Shown: positions 51,539 through 62,130, numbered from the stretch's first letter. The stretch is 64,000 nt of DNA from Paulinella micropora (GCA_019918135.1 WBZZ01002577.1:80001-144000), one strand, 5' to 3'. Made by a program: numbers and translations. Notes: a model not told the origin generated them from the letters alone.

Positions 51539-52078
51539 ATGGCTGAAATGGTTGGAGCTATGGCTGCAATGAGGCTAGGGGCAAAAAAAGGAGCAAAAAA
51601 AGGAGGAGAGAGAAAAGCAAGATCGCCAATGCAAATCAGAGAAAGGGGTGCAACTAATGTGCTGTTTCGTCAAGGGTCCAACAAAGCATACCTTTTTGAC
51701 GATAATGATATGCCAGCATTGCAAGATGGAGAGATAGCTCATAGTGCTGTTTTGAAATCTTACAAAAACGAAACCAAAGCATATGATTTAAGGGTTGTTC
51801 TCTTTGAAGATGGACATTACGAGGTTTTCAAATCTCTTGATAATGTAAACTCTATTACAAAGGGCCTGAATGTTGATGTAATCTACAAAGGGATTGACGG
51901 AAAGCTTGCACTACCAGCCAACAATGCCCAAGCCCCAGCTGATGGAGTTGCAGTCAACAATGTCCAAGCCCCAGCTGATGGAGTCGCAGCCAACAATGCC
52001 CAAGCCCCAGCTGATGGAGTTGCAGTCAACAATGTCCAAGCCCCAGCTGATGAAGTCGCAGTCGCAGCTGAATTCTAA
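51539..52078 (+). CDS. Hypothetical protein with QAPADGVA tandem repeats
   Basis: 179 residues from ATG 51539. A Met/Ala/Lys/Gly-rich start (AKKGAKKGGERKARS) precedes a compact, beta-type domain (NVLFRQGSNKAYLFDDNDMP; YDLRVVLFEDGHYEVFKS). The C-terminus has four 14-residue repeats of NNxQAPADGVAx, encoded by 42-bp DNA repeats at about 51917-52063. The basic start suggests nucleic acid contact. Not recognised. Confidence 0.55.
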   Translation: MAEMVGAMAAMRLGAKKGAKKGGERKARSPMQIRERGATNVLFRQGSNKAYLFDDNDMPALQDGEIAHSAVLKSYKNETKAYDLRVVLFEDGHYEVFKSLDNVNSITKGLNVDVIYKGIDGKLALPANNAQAPADGVAVNNVQAPADGVAANNAQAPADGVAVNNVQAPADEVAVAAEF

Positions 52079-52157
52079 GTAGCCGCAGTCCAAGATCCAG
52101 CCAAGATTGTGTAAGTAAAACAAAAATTGATTTTGGTTAATTAAACAAAAAAACTAA

Positions 52158-52237
52158 GTGTTGAAGTTGAATATATTTGTTAAATAAATATGTTCTGCTT
52201 CAACACCTCTACAACAAAAACTGAGGTTGATTGTAGA
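52158..52237. terminator. Two hairpins between convergent genes
   Basis: GTGTTGAAG (52158-52166) pairs with CTTCAACAC (52198-52206), and TCTACAA pairs with TTGTAGA within 52208-52237. They lie between the ends of the rightward gene (stop 52078) and leftward integrase (stop 52305), so they may serve as shared 3'-end signals. Confidence 0.5.
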
Positions 52238-52304
52238 AAATATTTCATTGAATAAGTAATATTTTTTCCAATTAATCTGTTGTATTAAGTTATTAATTAA
52301 ATAC

Positions 52305-53306
52305 TTACAAATCCAAAATTTCTTTTTTCTTTTTAATCCTGGCACTACTGCGGATGTTTTCCGGTTTTATATCTAGTGATTTTAATAAGTGGCTGGTCTT
52401 TTTTTCCTTAGTAGCTTCTTTAATGTGGTCGGCTAGTTGAGGTTTAACTTCTTCCGGTTCTTGTTCGTCCATTTTGGACTTTAATAATTGTTGAGGACTG
52501 ACTAGTTCGTGGTCGCCAAGTATTAACTTAAAGCCTTTCCTACCTTTAACTGTATATACTTTCTTTGAATATTGAACATCGCCCTTAGAAAAAACCGTTC
52601 TTTCTAGTTCTTTTCTAACGGTTGAACCCTTAGGAAATTTATTAATAAGACCAGCTCTGTATATTTCTTGGTCATTCTTCTTTTTACCATAATAAACTTC
52701 CATTGGTGTAGCTTTTATTGTATTATGAAATGTATTATTATAATTATCAACAATTTCATTAATGTAAGGAACCCAAACAAAATCGTCATTAACTTCCCAC
52801 ATAAAATTCAAATCATTTCTTATTGTTCTAATAAATCTATCTACTATACCCATAGTTCGGTGGTCGCCAACTTCGTTAGTTGTATGTTGAATTCCGTTGT
52901 CTTTAAAGTATTCAGCAACTTGACCTTTCTATTCACTCCCGTTGTCAGATGTAATCCTTTTAGGTTTCGGCATTTTTTTTAATCCTTCCAATACTTCACC
53001 AGTTGATTTATTTTTTATCGGTTCAATCCAGCCACGACGAGAATAAACATCAATCATTACTAATCCAAAGTTGTAGTTTTTGTTTCCTTTCTTAGTAGCT
53101 ATTTTAGACATATCCATTAAGTCAATAAACACTTGGCTTAATGGTTCTGGCTCAGGGGATAGTATAGTATTCCATTTTTTAGTGGTCTTAGATTGATGGT
53201 GTATTTCAGAAGCTTCTTCAATTTTCTTTTTTTCAAGTTCTTCCTTATCTTCCACTACTTCATTTTTATTTTCTGTGTTGTTTTGTGCTGTATGTTTATT
53301 ATCCAT
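52305..53306 (-). pseudogene. Retroviral-type (rve) integrase with one in-frame stop
   Basis: Catalyses insertion of Polinton/Mavirus-type genomes. From ATG 53306 the acidic Lys/Glu-rich start leads to the RNase H-fold core: QVFIDLMDMS (first Asp), GLVMIDVYSRRGW, and ITSDNGSE (second Asp). A TAG at 52929-52931 follows immediately, after which the same frame continues with HTTNEVGDHRTMGIVDRFIR to the end at 52305. The third catalytic position is about 35 residues after the second Asp and reads Asp (in VDRF) where Glu is usual. The C-terminal part (KKVYTVKGRKGFKLILGDHE) is chromodomain/SH3-like. TAG terminates other genes here, so recoding is unlikely. Confidence 0.8.
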
Positions 53307-53350
53307 ACTATATATGAAAGATTTAAAAATCTTTTAGCAAAAGGTTTTGT

Positions 53351-53370
53351 GAAACTTTTTCAAAAGTTTC
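53351..53370 (-). promoter_or_regulatory. Palindrome between two minus-strand genes
   Basis: GAAACTTTT and AAAAGTTTC face each other with TT..C at the centre. It sits exactly at the end of one minus-strand gene (stop 53370) and 45 bases before the integrase start. The TTTTGAAAAA core matches those at 58189, 60034 and 62131. TATATAG also lies just before ATG 53306. Confidence 0.6.
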
Positions 53371-53933
53371 TAGAACTTTAAAAATATCTTTGAAACATCA
53401 TTACTTTCTTTTTTTGGCTTCTCTGGTTGTCCCGCATAATCATTGACATTAACACTGCCAGTCTTCTTACCTTTACCTTTCTTAGGCTGTTCCTCTTCCT
53501 CACTTTCGCGTTCGCTTTCACTCTCTTCTTCCACTTGCTTTTTTACCACTTTCTTCGCCTTCTTCTGTTTAGTCTTTAATTTCATACCCGCAACTCGTTG
53601 GGCAATTAGGTCAGCAAAGTCCTGTTCAACCTCTTCTTCCGAGCTACTTTCCTCACTTTTCTCGCCGTCCCGTCCCTCAATCATATCCTTCGCCAACTGT
53701 TTCTTGGCAGTATGTTCCATCTTTTCATCATTGGTCATTTCTTTCACATTCTTCGCCTCTTCCTCCGCTAGTAGTTCCCTCGCCCTCTCAATCTTTCTTT
53801 GCCTCGCATACTGTTTCTTCATTACAGTCGCTTTTTCAAGGTTCTTTATGGCAATCTCTCTATTACCTCTTGGCATTGCAACGCTACGCTTTTTCAAAAG
53901 TGTATCGTTTGTTTCGGTTGTATATCTAACCAA
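53370..53933 (-). CDS. Highly charged hypothetical protein
   Basis: 187 residues, intact. A basic N-terminal half forms helices (NREIAIKNLEKATVMKKQYA, RQRKIERARELLAEEEAK). An acidic Ser/Glu stretch (KSEESSSEEEVEQDF) and alternating Lys and Glu blocks follow (KKAKKVVKKQVEEESESERE), ending in a basic patch. Probably a disordered nucleic-acid-binding or core protein. The start could also be the later ATG opening MPRGNREIA (53876). Confidence 0.5.
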   Translation of the reverse strand: MVRYTTETNDTLLKKRSVAMPRGNREIAIKNLEKATVMKKQYARQRKIERARELLAEEEAKNVKEMTNDEKMEHTAKKQLAKDMIEGRDGEKSEESSSEEEVEQDFADLIAQRVAGMKLKTKQKKAKKVVKKQVEEESESERESEEEEQPKKGKGKKTGSVNVNDYAGQPEKPKKESNDVSKIFLKF

Positions 53934-53977
53934 AAATAATTTTTATTCGGATTAATTATTATCCAATATATACAACG

Positions 53978-56900
53978 ATGTCGCAATATAAATCGCTCTT
54001 AGGCTTGTCTGAAATTGCGGTGGATTCACTAGATATAGCCAACCTTGATTTAACGAACACAAACATAGTGGGCTTATACACAGATAGGGTGCCAGAAGAT
54101 GCTGACCCCGTAAATCTTTATTTTACCAACAGCCGATTTGACACACGACTGGCTACCAAAAGCACAACTGACATAAAAGAAGGCACTAATCTATACTATA
54201 CTGATGGAAGGTTTGACACAAGATTTTCAAACAAGTCAATAGATGCTTTAAGTGATGTAGTCATAACAGGCACACCCGCCGATAACCAATTGCTCATTTA
54301 TAGCACGGGGCAATGGAGAAATGTGGTATCACCCTTTCTGAGATTAGACGGCCTCACTATGATGTTTGGAGATTTGAATATGGGAGGTTTTAATGTAGTA
54401 AATGTAAATCTTGTTGACAACATTGATGTTTCCGCCCTTGATGCTTCCGTGGTTAAACTAACAGGCAACCAAACAATAACAGGAGCAAAGAATTTTTCCA
54501 CGAATAGACTGAGAGTGAGTGGCAATACGGCACCAACTTCTGGGGCTGGTATAGAATTAGCATACGACAGCGATGTCAAAGCTGGTATATTAACTTCAAT
54601 TGATAGAGATACAGTCGCATATAAACCATTTATATTTGGAGGTGATTCATTTTATTTTGGCGGAGGGTCGGGCGATATATTCACCATTTCAAATACGGAA
54701 GTAAAGTCAATGAAACCGCTAAATATGGGAGGATTTGAAATTACAAATGTAGGTAATGTTGATGGTATTGATGTTTCGGCTCTTGACACAAATGTCGTTA
54801 AACTAACAGGCGACCAGACTATAACAGGGAATAAAACATTTACTACTTATGTGACCGTAAAAGACTCAAATCCATTAAATACGGGCAAATTATTCTTCAA
54901 TTACAACAATAATATGGGGTCTATTTATTCGTCGGAGGCAGGTGGAGCAACTGGCTATCCATTATCTTTTGTAGGCTCGTCCATACTTTTTGCTCCAACA
55001 ACAGGAGGTGGAATGACATTGACAAATAATGTTTTAAATTTTAACAGCACAACAGCAATCAGCGGACTGCCCGCACCATTCTACGACGGCGATGCTTCAA
55101 CAAAGGCTTACACCGATACGAAACTGGCAAAGGACGGCACAGTGGCTATGACGGGCAGTTTAAATATGGGCGGATTTAACATAACAAATGTGGGTAATGT
55201 TGACGGTATTGATGTATCCACCCTTGATGCCGCAGTCGTCAAACTAACAGGAGACCAAACCATAGCTGGTATTAAAACATTTAGCAGTATAATAAATGCG
55301 AGTGCTGGTCTTGATATGAAAAGTCAAAGCATAACAAATGTAAATCTCGTTGATGGTATTGATGTTTCTGCCCTTGATACTTCGGTTGTCAAACTAACAG
55401 GAGACCAGACCATAGCAGGGAATAAAAAATTTACTTCAACAATAGAAGTGCGGGGCGCCACAGCTCCAACCGCTTTTGATGGTATTGGTATTGCCTTTGA
55501 TACTGCAACAAATATAGGAGAGATTGTGGCACAAAAAACAGCAACCGCGGCCTATTATCCAATACAAATAACGGGTTCGTATGTTGATTTATATGCGGGG
55601 GATAATGTAATCGCGACAGCAACGGGCACGACACTATCTTTAAACAATAGAAAAATAACAAACTTAGCCACACCAACAGCGACAACGGACGGGGCAAACA
55701 AAAGTTATGTGGATACATTAGACGGGCAAAATGTGAAACTAACAGGAAACCAAACCATAGCAGGAATTAAGACATATAGCAGTGGTGTTGAAATAACGGG
55801 AAATTCAATCAATGCGACAACAAAAGGAACATTCGTGGTTTTCAATTCTACCAGTAATATCGGGTCAATTGCTAGTTTGGATATGAAAACTGCGACATAT
55901 TACAACTTTGAAATTTCTGCCAAAAAATAAGTTTTATTATTGACGGGACGATAGTCGGCTGGGTAAATGCTTCGGGGCTAGATTGTAATAGTAGCAAAAT
56001 AGCCAACCTTGGAACTCCGACATTATCAACAGACGGAGCGAATAAAAGTTATGTTGATACTAATTTCGTGGGACTAACAGGCGACCAAACAATAACAGGA
56101 ATTAAAATATTTAATGGAAGTAGAAATGATGTAAGAGCACTGACCTTATTAAGCCAAGCCGATTTTAATAATGTGGATATCATTAATGGCGGGAATATAA
56201 CATATAATGGGGCTCGGATATTAAACCAAAACGGAGGAGACATATTCTTTTCACAGACAACAGGAGATTGGCAGTCTTTCTTATATACTTTAAACACGGA
56301 TTCAAGTGGAACTGCCGACCAAAGAGGCTACCTATTCACTAATGTAGCATTTGACGCAAAAGGTGCGGGGCTTTATATTTCAAAACTTTTGGATAATAAG
56401 TCGCTGTCGTCTGACATTGTCCGTTTTAACAATGCGGGCGGTATGCGGTTTTATGGAGCCTTAGATATGAACTCAAACAATATAACAAATGGCGGAACAA
56501 TAACGGGAACTACATTAACGGCAACTGCTGGTATGACTACAACAACATTAACGGCGAGTGGATTAATAACGGCAAATGCGAGTATATCAACAACTACGAT
56601 CACCGCAAGCGGATTAATAACAGCAAATGCGGGGATTACATATACAGGCACACTAACATCAGCAACAAATACAAGTGGAGCGAAAATAGGAATTCAGGGA
56701 GTAACCGACGGAACAAATGCAAAAGGTATATTTCTATGGGATACAACCAATACAAGTTGGGGGATTTATGCGGCATCTGGTGGGGCTCTAAACACTAGAA
56801 GTTTGGCAAACGGTTTGGCTGTTTCTGGAAATGATTTCAGTTCGTATAGTTTTCGGTTTAGGGTTGCTAATGATTCTACAATGGGTTTTGTGTGGGAGAA

Positions 56901-58150
56901 TTCAGCAGAGCAATTGTTAATGTCGTTGAATGGGGCAAACGGGACTTTATGGACAAAAGGATTAATTACGGCAAGTGCGGGTATATCAACGACAACCGCA
57001 ACCGCAAGCGGATTATTAACAGCCAATGGAGGATGTAAGTTATCTATCCAAAATAAAGTGGATGGAGGAAGCGGACAAGGTATATTTTTATATGATACAG
57101 ATACTACAAGCTGGGGTATTTATATGGCAACTAATCAAGGAGCCACGAATACTAGAAGTTTGGCGGGTGGTTCGGCAGTCGCGGGGAATGATTTCAATCA
57201 ATGGGCTATGCGATTTAGATGTAATGCTGGTTCAGATACTGGTTTCGTATGGGAGAATGGCTCTGAGCAATTGTTAATGTCTTTGAATGGACTCAATGGG
57301 ACTTTATGGACGAAAGGATTGATAACGGCTAGTGCGGGAATTACATATTCTGGGGTGCTAACAACGGCATCAGCATCAACTAATGGGGCTAAAATAGCAA
57401 TTCAAGGACAAACAGACGGGACGAATGCGAGAGGAATATTTATGTGGGACATTGGAGATTCAAACTGGGGGATTTATATGAGCCAGTCTGGGGCAAATAA
57501 AGCATTAAGCGGAGGAACGGCACCAGCGGGAGGAGTGGGCGGAGGATTAACTTCTTATTCTATTAGATTTAGAGTGAATAATTCTTCAACGAGTGGGTTC
57601 ATATGGGAGAATAATTCAAATACTGCTTTAATGTCTTTGAAAGCAAGCGATGGACAATTATGGGTATTGTCTAATCCTATTCAATATTCAGACAGGAGAA
57701 AAAAAGAAGATATAAAGGAATGCTTAGGCTTAGATTTTATTAATAAGTTAAATCCAGTCTGCTATCGTATGATTGATGACAACAAGAAATGTAGGACTGG
57801 CTTAATAGCACAGGAATTAGAAGAAATACTAACAGAAATGGATATGCCAGATTTTGGTGGTTTTATAAAAGAAACAATTATGGTTCCGTGTCCAAAGCAA
57901 AGAAAAGAATACGAATTGAAGGGTGTAATTACTAAGTATCAATCCAGAAGATGTTAAATGTGTTGATAGTGGTGATGTCGGTTATGGTATAGGTTATTCA
58001 GAGTTTGTCGCCCCGTTAATTAAGGCCGTTCAACAATTATCAGAAAAGGTAGTTAATTTAGAAAAAGAAAATAAAACTTTACTTAATATAATATTATTAC
58101 AAGACCAAACCAACCAATTAGCAGAAATCCGAGCAATCGTTTTCCAGTAA
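53978..58150 (+). CDS. Very long fibre with C-terminal S74 chaperone domain, two frame breaks
   Basis: Structural attachment fibre. From ATG 53978 the first 650 residues consist of repeats of NMGGFNITNVGNVDGIDVSA and VVKLTGDQTIAGIKTF units, as in trimeric phage-type fibres. The frame ends at 55930 inside an A run. The neighbouring frame continues the same repeats from 56068, then alpha/beta-poor repeats with DxTNTSWGIYAASGG. Near 57690 the peptidase S74 chaperone begins: YSDRRKKEDIKECLG with the autoproteolytic Ser, then GLIAQELEEIL. A second break near 57940 precedes SEFVAPLIKAVQQLSEKVVN, the coiled-coil end. Total about 1390 codons. Most similar proteins trimerise and then cleave off the chaperone. 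Confidence 0.8.
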
Positions 58151-58188
58151 GGACAAGCCCTTACAATCCCAATATAGTTTTTGAGATC

Positions 58189-58217
58189 GTAAGTGGTTTT
58201 TGAAAAAAAGCACTTAC
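58189..58217 (+). promoter_or_regulatory. Start-proximal palindrome, GTAAGTG/CACTTAC stem
   Basis: GTAAGTG and CACTTAC flank GTTTTTGAAAAAAAG, six bases before ATG 58223. It is preceded by ATATAGTTTTTGAGATCGTA, which has a near copy at 62110-62130. Confidence 0.7.
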
Positions 58218-58222
58218 ACCCA

Positions 58223-58561
58223 ATGCCACAGCCTAGATTACACCCACCGCCAATCATAGAGACGGAAGACCTTACACCCGAACTCAAAAACCGTGTGCTT
58301 GATGTTCAAATTAAGCAGGAAGAAAAAAAGATAGACCACGATTACGAGGACAGCTGGGATTGCTGTTTGACTAAGCGAAAAACTGACAGCAGACTTATTA
58401 AATACTTATTTCAAATGGGTATCATTATTGCCATCATCACCCTTTGTATCGTAAGGCTATCTGAAAAGAACTTACCGTGCGAGGTTGCCAACACTTATGT
58501 GGGTATTTTAACCTTGCTTATCGGCATCTGCCTTCCTTCCCCTTCTAGCTCAAAGAAGTGA
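58223..58561 (+). CDS. Small two-TM membrane protein
   Basis: 112 residues from ATG 58223. A Pro/Glu-rich cytosolic part (HDYEDSWDCCLTKRKTDSRL) precedes two hydrophobic segments (FQMGIIIAIITLCIV; VGILTLLIGICLPS). The layout is like the two-TM protein of element A at 38112, but sequence similarity is not obvious. Role unknown. Confidence 0.55.
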   Translation: MPQPRLHPPPIIETEDLTPELKNRVLDVQIKQEEKKIDHDYEDSWDCCLTKRKTDSRLIKYLFQMGIIIAIITLCIVRLSEKNLPCEVANTYVGILTLLIGICLPSPSSSKK

Positions 58562-58792
58562 GCATTCATATAGATAGACTTTATACCACGAGGCATCATT
58601 TGAGCAGATTAGCGGAATGACTTCATCAAAACTAACACACCAATCGCTCATCGGCTTATACACACATCCCTTTTGGATACAATAAACACAACTTTCATTT
58701 TTTTTATCACTGACCCGCGAATAGAAATCGCAAGCAGTCCGAGCAGAAATATTAATTAATAAAAAGTTTATAAAGATTAGTATAGAGGGCAT
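58550..58792 (-). CDS. Secreted or membrane Cys-rich small protein
   Basis: 80 residues. The start MPSILIFINFLLINISARTA looks like a signal peptide or anchor. The remainder has seven Cys (CDFYSRVSDKKNESCVYCIQ, KGCVYKPMSDWC) arranged like small PSI- or EGF-type disulphide domains. It is convergent with and overlaps the preceding gene by 12 bases. A surface or secreted role is inferred from the signal alone. Confidence 0.45.
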   Translation of the reverse strand: MPSILIFINFLLINISARTACDFYSRVSDKKNESCVYCIQKGCVYKPMSDWCVSFDEVIPLICSNDASWYKVYLYECSLL

Positions 58793-58797
58793 CGCAA

Positions 58798-59160
58798 ATG
58801 ACAGACTATAAATACCAAAAGATTATTTTTCTGAGTAATGATTTTGCTGGTGGTAGCAAGACATTTGACAAAAACATTCAAATGAACTTTACCCCAACCA
58901 GAATGAACATAAAGTTTATCCACTATATGAATGATATGACCGAGACGAAAACGAAAATCCTTTATATGGACCGCATCGGCATTATCGGCACATTCGCCGA
59001 CAGCACCACAGCAAACATTTCAAACCTCGGTTATAATCTTGGAAATATCGGCTGGACTGATGGGCAGTATTCGTTTAAAGTGCTTAAAACAGACAACGGC
59101 AATATTGAAACTGACCTGCTAGCTGGAAGAATTGTTATTTGTTTAGAATTTTTGGCTTGA
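58798..59160 (+). CDS. Small beta-rich hypothetical protein
   Basis: 120 residues, intact, beta-strand pattern (NFTPTRMNIKFIHYMNDMTE; KTKILYMDRIGIIGTFADST). It ends 13 bases before the ATPase start on the same strand, so it belongs to the morphogenesis block. May be a capsid accessory (cement) protein. Not recognised. Confidence 0.5.
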   Translation: MTDYKYQKIIFLSNDFAGGSKTFDKNIQMNFTPTRMNIKFIHYMNDMTETKTKILYMDRIGIIGTFADSTTANISNLGYNLGNIGWTDGQYSFKVLKTDNGNIETDLLAGRIVICLEFLA

Positions 59161-59173
59161 AGAAAATATAGCG

Positions 59174-60001
59174 ATGGAAAAAATTAACGATATACGAGTT
59201 AGACCAGTCAGACAAAACGGAGATGGAGACAAGTTGGCAAAAGGATATAAGCTATTTGATGAACCGTATGCCAATATTTTTCTTCTCGCTCGCAAGAAGA
59301 GTGGCAAGACGACAGCACTGTTTGAAATCCTGAAACGAACGACGGACAAAAAGACCCGCATTGTTATTATTGCCAGCACGATACATAAGGACCACATTTA
59401 CAAAGAAATGGTGAAATTCTTCAAGAAGAAAGGCAATCCAATGGCGATATACACATACTTGAAAGCAGATGGACTGACTGTGATTGATTACGAGTTAGAC
59501 AAGCTGAATAAACCCGATGAAGAGCAAGAAGAAGGCGAAATCATTCAAGACGGGAAGGATGAAGTAGAAAAGCCAAAGTTTCTTTATTTTGGAAAAGAGG
59601 AAAAGAAGAAACAGGAGGGAGGCGAAAAGGTGGAGAGACCGAGCAAATACATTACACCAGAAGTCGTGTTCGTGTTAGATGATTTGGGTAGCGGGTTAAG
59701 GGATAAATCTGTGAGCGATTTATGTAAAAAAAATCGCCATTATAAAAGTAAGGTGATTATGAGCTCGCAGTATCTTAACGACATGAAGCCTGAGGCGATT
59801 AAACAGCTAGACTATCTTCTTATTTTTCCTGGACAGAGTATTGATAAAATAGAACTCGTGTATAAGCATCTTGATTTGGGCTACGACCTTGAATACTTCA
59901 TTGAAAAATATCACGAGGCGACGAAAGAACGATTTAACTTTTTGTATGTGGATGCTGTGTCGGACGAGTTGAGGCAGAATTTTAACAAACGATTTTTGTA
60001 A
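59174..60001 (+). CDS. A32/FtsK-type DNA packaging ATPase
   Basis: 275 residues, intact. Walker A is NIFLLARKKSGKTTALFEIL (near residue 36), Walker B is VVFVLDDLGSGL (near 170), and the sensor strand is KVIMSSQYLND (near 192). Between A and B lies an acidic, low-complexity insert (residues 115-160). The family powers genome packaging in Polintons, virophages and Nucleocytoviricota. It has no intron, unlike the ATPase of element A. Confidence 0.9.
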   Translation: MEKINDIRVRPVRQNGDGDKLAKGYKLFDEPYANIFLLARKKSGKTTALFEILKRTTDKKTRIVIIASTIHKDHIYKEMVKFFKKKGNPMAIYTYLKADGLTVIDYELDKLNKPDEEQEEGEIIQDGKDEVEKPKFLYFGKEEKKKQEGGEKVERPSKYITPEVVFVLDDLGSGLRDKSVSDLCKKNRHYKSKVIMSSQYLNDMKPEAIKQLDYLLIFPGQSIDKIELVYKHLDLGYDLEYFIEKYHEATKERFNFLYVDAVSDELRQNFNKRFL

Positions 60002-60033
60002 TTTAAAATAATTATTTTTTTTCGTATATTATA

Positions 60034-60056
60034 GAACCTTTTTGAAAAAAAGCTTC
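60034..60056 (+). promoter_or_regulatory. Start-proximal palindrome, GAA/TTC stem
   Basis: GAACCTTTTTGAAAAAAAGC followed by TTC: GAA and TTC pair around C/C mismatches and the common TTTTTGAAAAA core. It lies 32 bases after the ATPase stop. The stem sequence differs from the copies at 58189 and 62131 but stays complementary. Confidence 0.65.
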
Positions 60057-60094
60057 ACCAAAAACTTGGAGGTGCGGAGGCGAAGTCTCTGCGT

Positions 60095-60403
60095 ATGGTC
60101 GTGAAAACAACAAGGGTTGAAGTCATTCCAACAGTCGGAAAAATAACAAGAAATTCAAGCACAATGGCTGGCGGAAAAAAGAAAACTGGTCGTAAGAAGG
60201 GGCAACAGGGTGGAAAAGTAAATTGGAAAAAAGTCGGACAGGCAATATTGGATGCTAATAGGTTTATCAAGAAAAATCAATTGATTTCAAGAGGGGCTAC
60301 CTTTCTTAGCGATGTCGGAGTTCCTTATGCGGACCGTGTAGCGAAGGCGGCGGCCAAACAAGGATACGGCAAGCAACGAGGCCGTGGGGCACTTAAATTT
60401 TAA
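60095..60403 (+). CDS. Small basic core protein
   Basis: 102 residues from 60095; the ATG at 60164 is an equally likely start and would give 79. Lys/Gly-rich beginning (GGKKKTGRKKGQQGGKVNWK), then NRFIKKNQLISRGATFLSDV and a Gly/Arg end (QGYGKQRGRGALKF). A hydrophobic helix followed by GYG..RGRG is the pattern of small DNA-binding virion core proteins in Polintons, adintoviruses and adenoviruses. Sits between ATPase and protease. Confidence 0.6.
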   Translation: MVVKTTRVEVIPTVGKITRNSSTMAGGKKKTGRKKGQQGGKVNWKKVGQAILDANRFIKKNQLISRGATFLSDVGVPYADRVAKAAAKQGYGKQRGRGALKF

Positions 60404-60452
60404 ACCCCGCAGATAATATTAAACTAAACTTTCTATTTTTTTTTTATATACG

Positions 60453-62036
60453 ATGCGAAAAAAACCTAAACAAAGACCGCCGAGGATATACAGAACGAAA
60501 GACGGACGACCTTATATCAAAGTAAAAGGCAAACGAGCATATCTAAACTTTGGAAAGAAAACAAATGACTTATCAACACTTCAAATCGTTAAGCTGTTTA
60601 TGAAATACTTGAATAAACCAAAAGCAAAGAAACCGTGGCCGACACATAAAGACAAACACAAACTGAAAAAAGTTCAGAGCCTGTCGGAGATTGAACAGAA
60701 CACGAGAACCGCAATTCAAGACCACTTAGACAAACTTAAACAAGAAAAGTATGACCTCATTGAGGGTATTGATAAAAAGGAAAAGTCGGCACGGGATGAC
60801 CTACAAGAGGATAAGAAAAGGCAGGAAAGAAAGGACCTTGCCGATGCTAAGGAAAGAAAAGAGGTGTTGGACAGAGAACATAAAAGAGAACTGGCGGAGG
60901 CTAAGGAAAGGTTGGAAGAAAAGGATAGGGAAATGAAAAAGGAACAACGACTTATCCAAGAACTAAATGCCGAACGACGACATAGACAGGGATTATTAAT
61001 GGCACCAATCGCCCCACCTATGATACGACCACCACCACCTCCGCCAGGACGACCGCCAAAAAGACGGAGAGGCATAATTGTAAAGGATGCGGAAGAAGAG
61101 GAGAAACACAAGCAAACTAAAAAGGAAAAATTAATTGATGGTATGTTCGCAGAACAGATAAGACAGAAACGGAATAAAGCAGGAAAAACTAGTAATGAAA
61201 TGATGGTTAAAAAACTACGATTTATTGGCCACACTATCCCCGATATTAAACCATCAAGAGGAAAAATAAACTATTCCGAAATGTTGAAAAAATGGCTATA
61301 TACCAGTCCTATTATAAACGAGGGAATGATGTCGCCAGACCAGGCTTGGTCATCGTTTGATTTATGGGCAGAAGGTGCCGTTCAAAAAAGAAAAGATGAA
61401 GTAGATAGAGAAGCAAAAGGAGAAGCAAAAGGAGAAGAAAAAGAAGAACAAGAAAATCAACCAGCTATACAAGAGCCTGAGGAAAGTGGCAATGATGAAG
61501 ATTTGGTGAGTGAAACGGAGGACCCTGGCGAACAGTCTGGAATTGGTAAAGGGTTAATGACGAATGAAATAGACGACATAATGAAAAAGCACGACTGGTA
61601 TTTAGGCACGATAGCCAGCGACCAAATCAACCAGTTAAAACCAGAAAAAAGAAAGAAGTATGGTTTTATTATGAATACCCAAAAAAGTTCGCAACCTGGA
61701 CAACATTGGATGGCTGTTTGGGTTAGTCTGAACGGCGAAAGGAGTGTTGAAGTGTATGACCCGCTAGCCGAATATGAGCCGACTGAACTTTTCCAACACC
61801 AGATGAAACAGCTGATAGATAAAAGCCGTCCTGATAGTTATTTATTGATGAAGGTTAATCAAGTTAAGCAACAGAGTGATACGAGTGATACTTGCGGTTG
61901 GCACAGTATGCGGTTTCTTTTAGAGCGGGCGAAAGGAACCCGTTTTAAATTTGCCAGCGGATGGACTGATTTGAAGGAGAATGAGGCGGAGGAGTTGAAA
62001 TCACAGAATGGGTATGGTTTTGATACTTTCATTTAG
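60453..62036 (+). CDS. Ulp1/adenain-like cysteine protease with long coiled-coil N-terminus
   Basis: 527 residues. Residues about 1-60 are basic. About 90-185 form a Lys/Glu/Arg coiled coil, and a proline run (IAPPMIRPPPPPPGRPPKRR) lies near 185-205. An acidic linker follows. The C-terminal ~150 residues are the protease: catalytic His in SQPGQHWMAVWVSL, Asp in RSVEVYDPLAEY, oxyanion Gln and nucleophilic Cys in QSDTSDTCGWHSMRFLL. This is the maturation protease fold of adenovirus, Polintons and virophages, cleaving virion proteins during assembly. The long N-terminal extension is unusual. Start ATG 60453 follows TATATACG. Confidence 0.85.
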   Translation: MRKKPKQRPPRIYRTKDGRPYIKVKGKRAYLNFGKKTNDLSTLQIVKLFMKYLNKPKAKKPWPTHKDKHKLKKVQSLSEIEQNTRTAIQDHLDKLKQEKYDLIEGIDKKEKSARDDLQEDKKRQERKDLADAKERKEVLDREHKRELAEAKERLEEKDREMKKEQRLIQELNAERRHRQGLLMAPIAPPMIRPPPPPPGRPPKRRRGIIVKDAEEEEKHKQTKKEKLIDGMFAEQIRQKRNKAGKTSNEMMVKKLRFIGHTIPDIKPSRGKINYSEMLKKWLYTSPIINEGMMSPDQAWSSFDLWAEGAVQKRKDEVDREAKGEAKGEEKEEQENQPAIQEPEESGNDEDLVSETEDPGEQSGIGKGLMTNEIDDIMKKHDWYLGTIASDQINQLKPEKRKKYGFIMNTQKSSQPGQHWMAVWVSLNGERSVEVYDPLAEYEPTELFQHQMKQLIDKSRPDSYLLMKVNQVKQQSDTSDTCGWHSMRFLLERAKGTRFKFASGWTDLKENEAEELKSQNGYGFDTFI

Positions 62037-62130
62037 CAGCAGGGGCCTTCGTCCCCCGCACCCCCTCTCCGTTGTGGTAGGTAGTTAAAACAAAAAATAT
62101 ATTTTCCTATATATAGTTTTTGAGGTCGTA

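Noticed and set aside
52929..52931. Recoding of TAG as sense in element B
   Set aside because: TAG terminates other genes of the same element (for example at 51405-51407 and 62034-62036).
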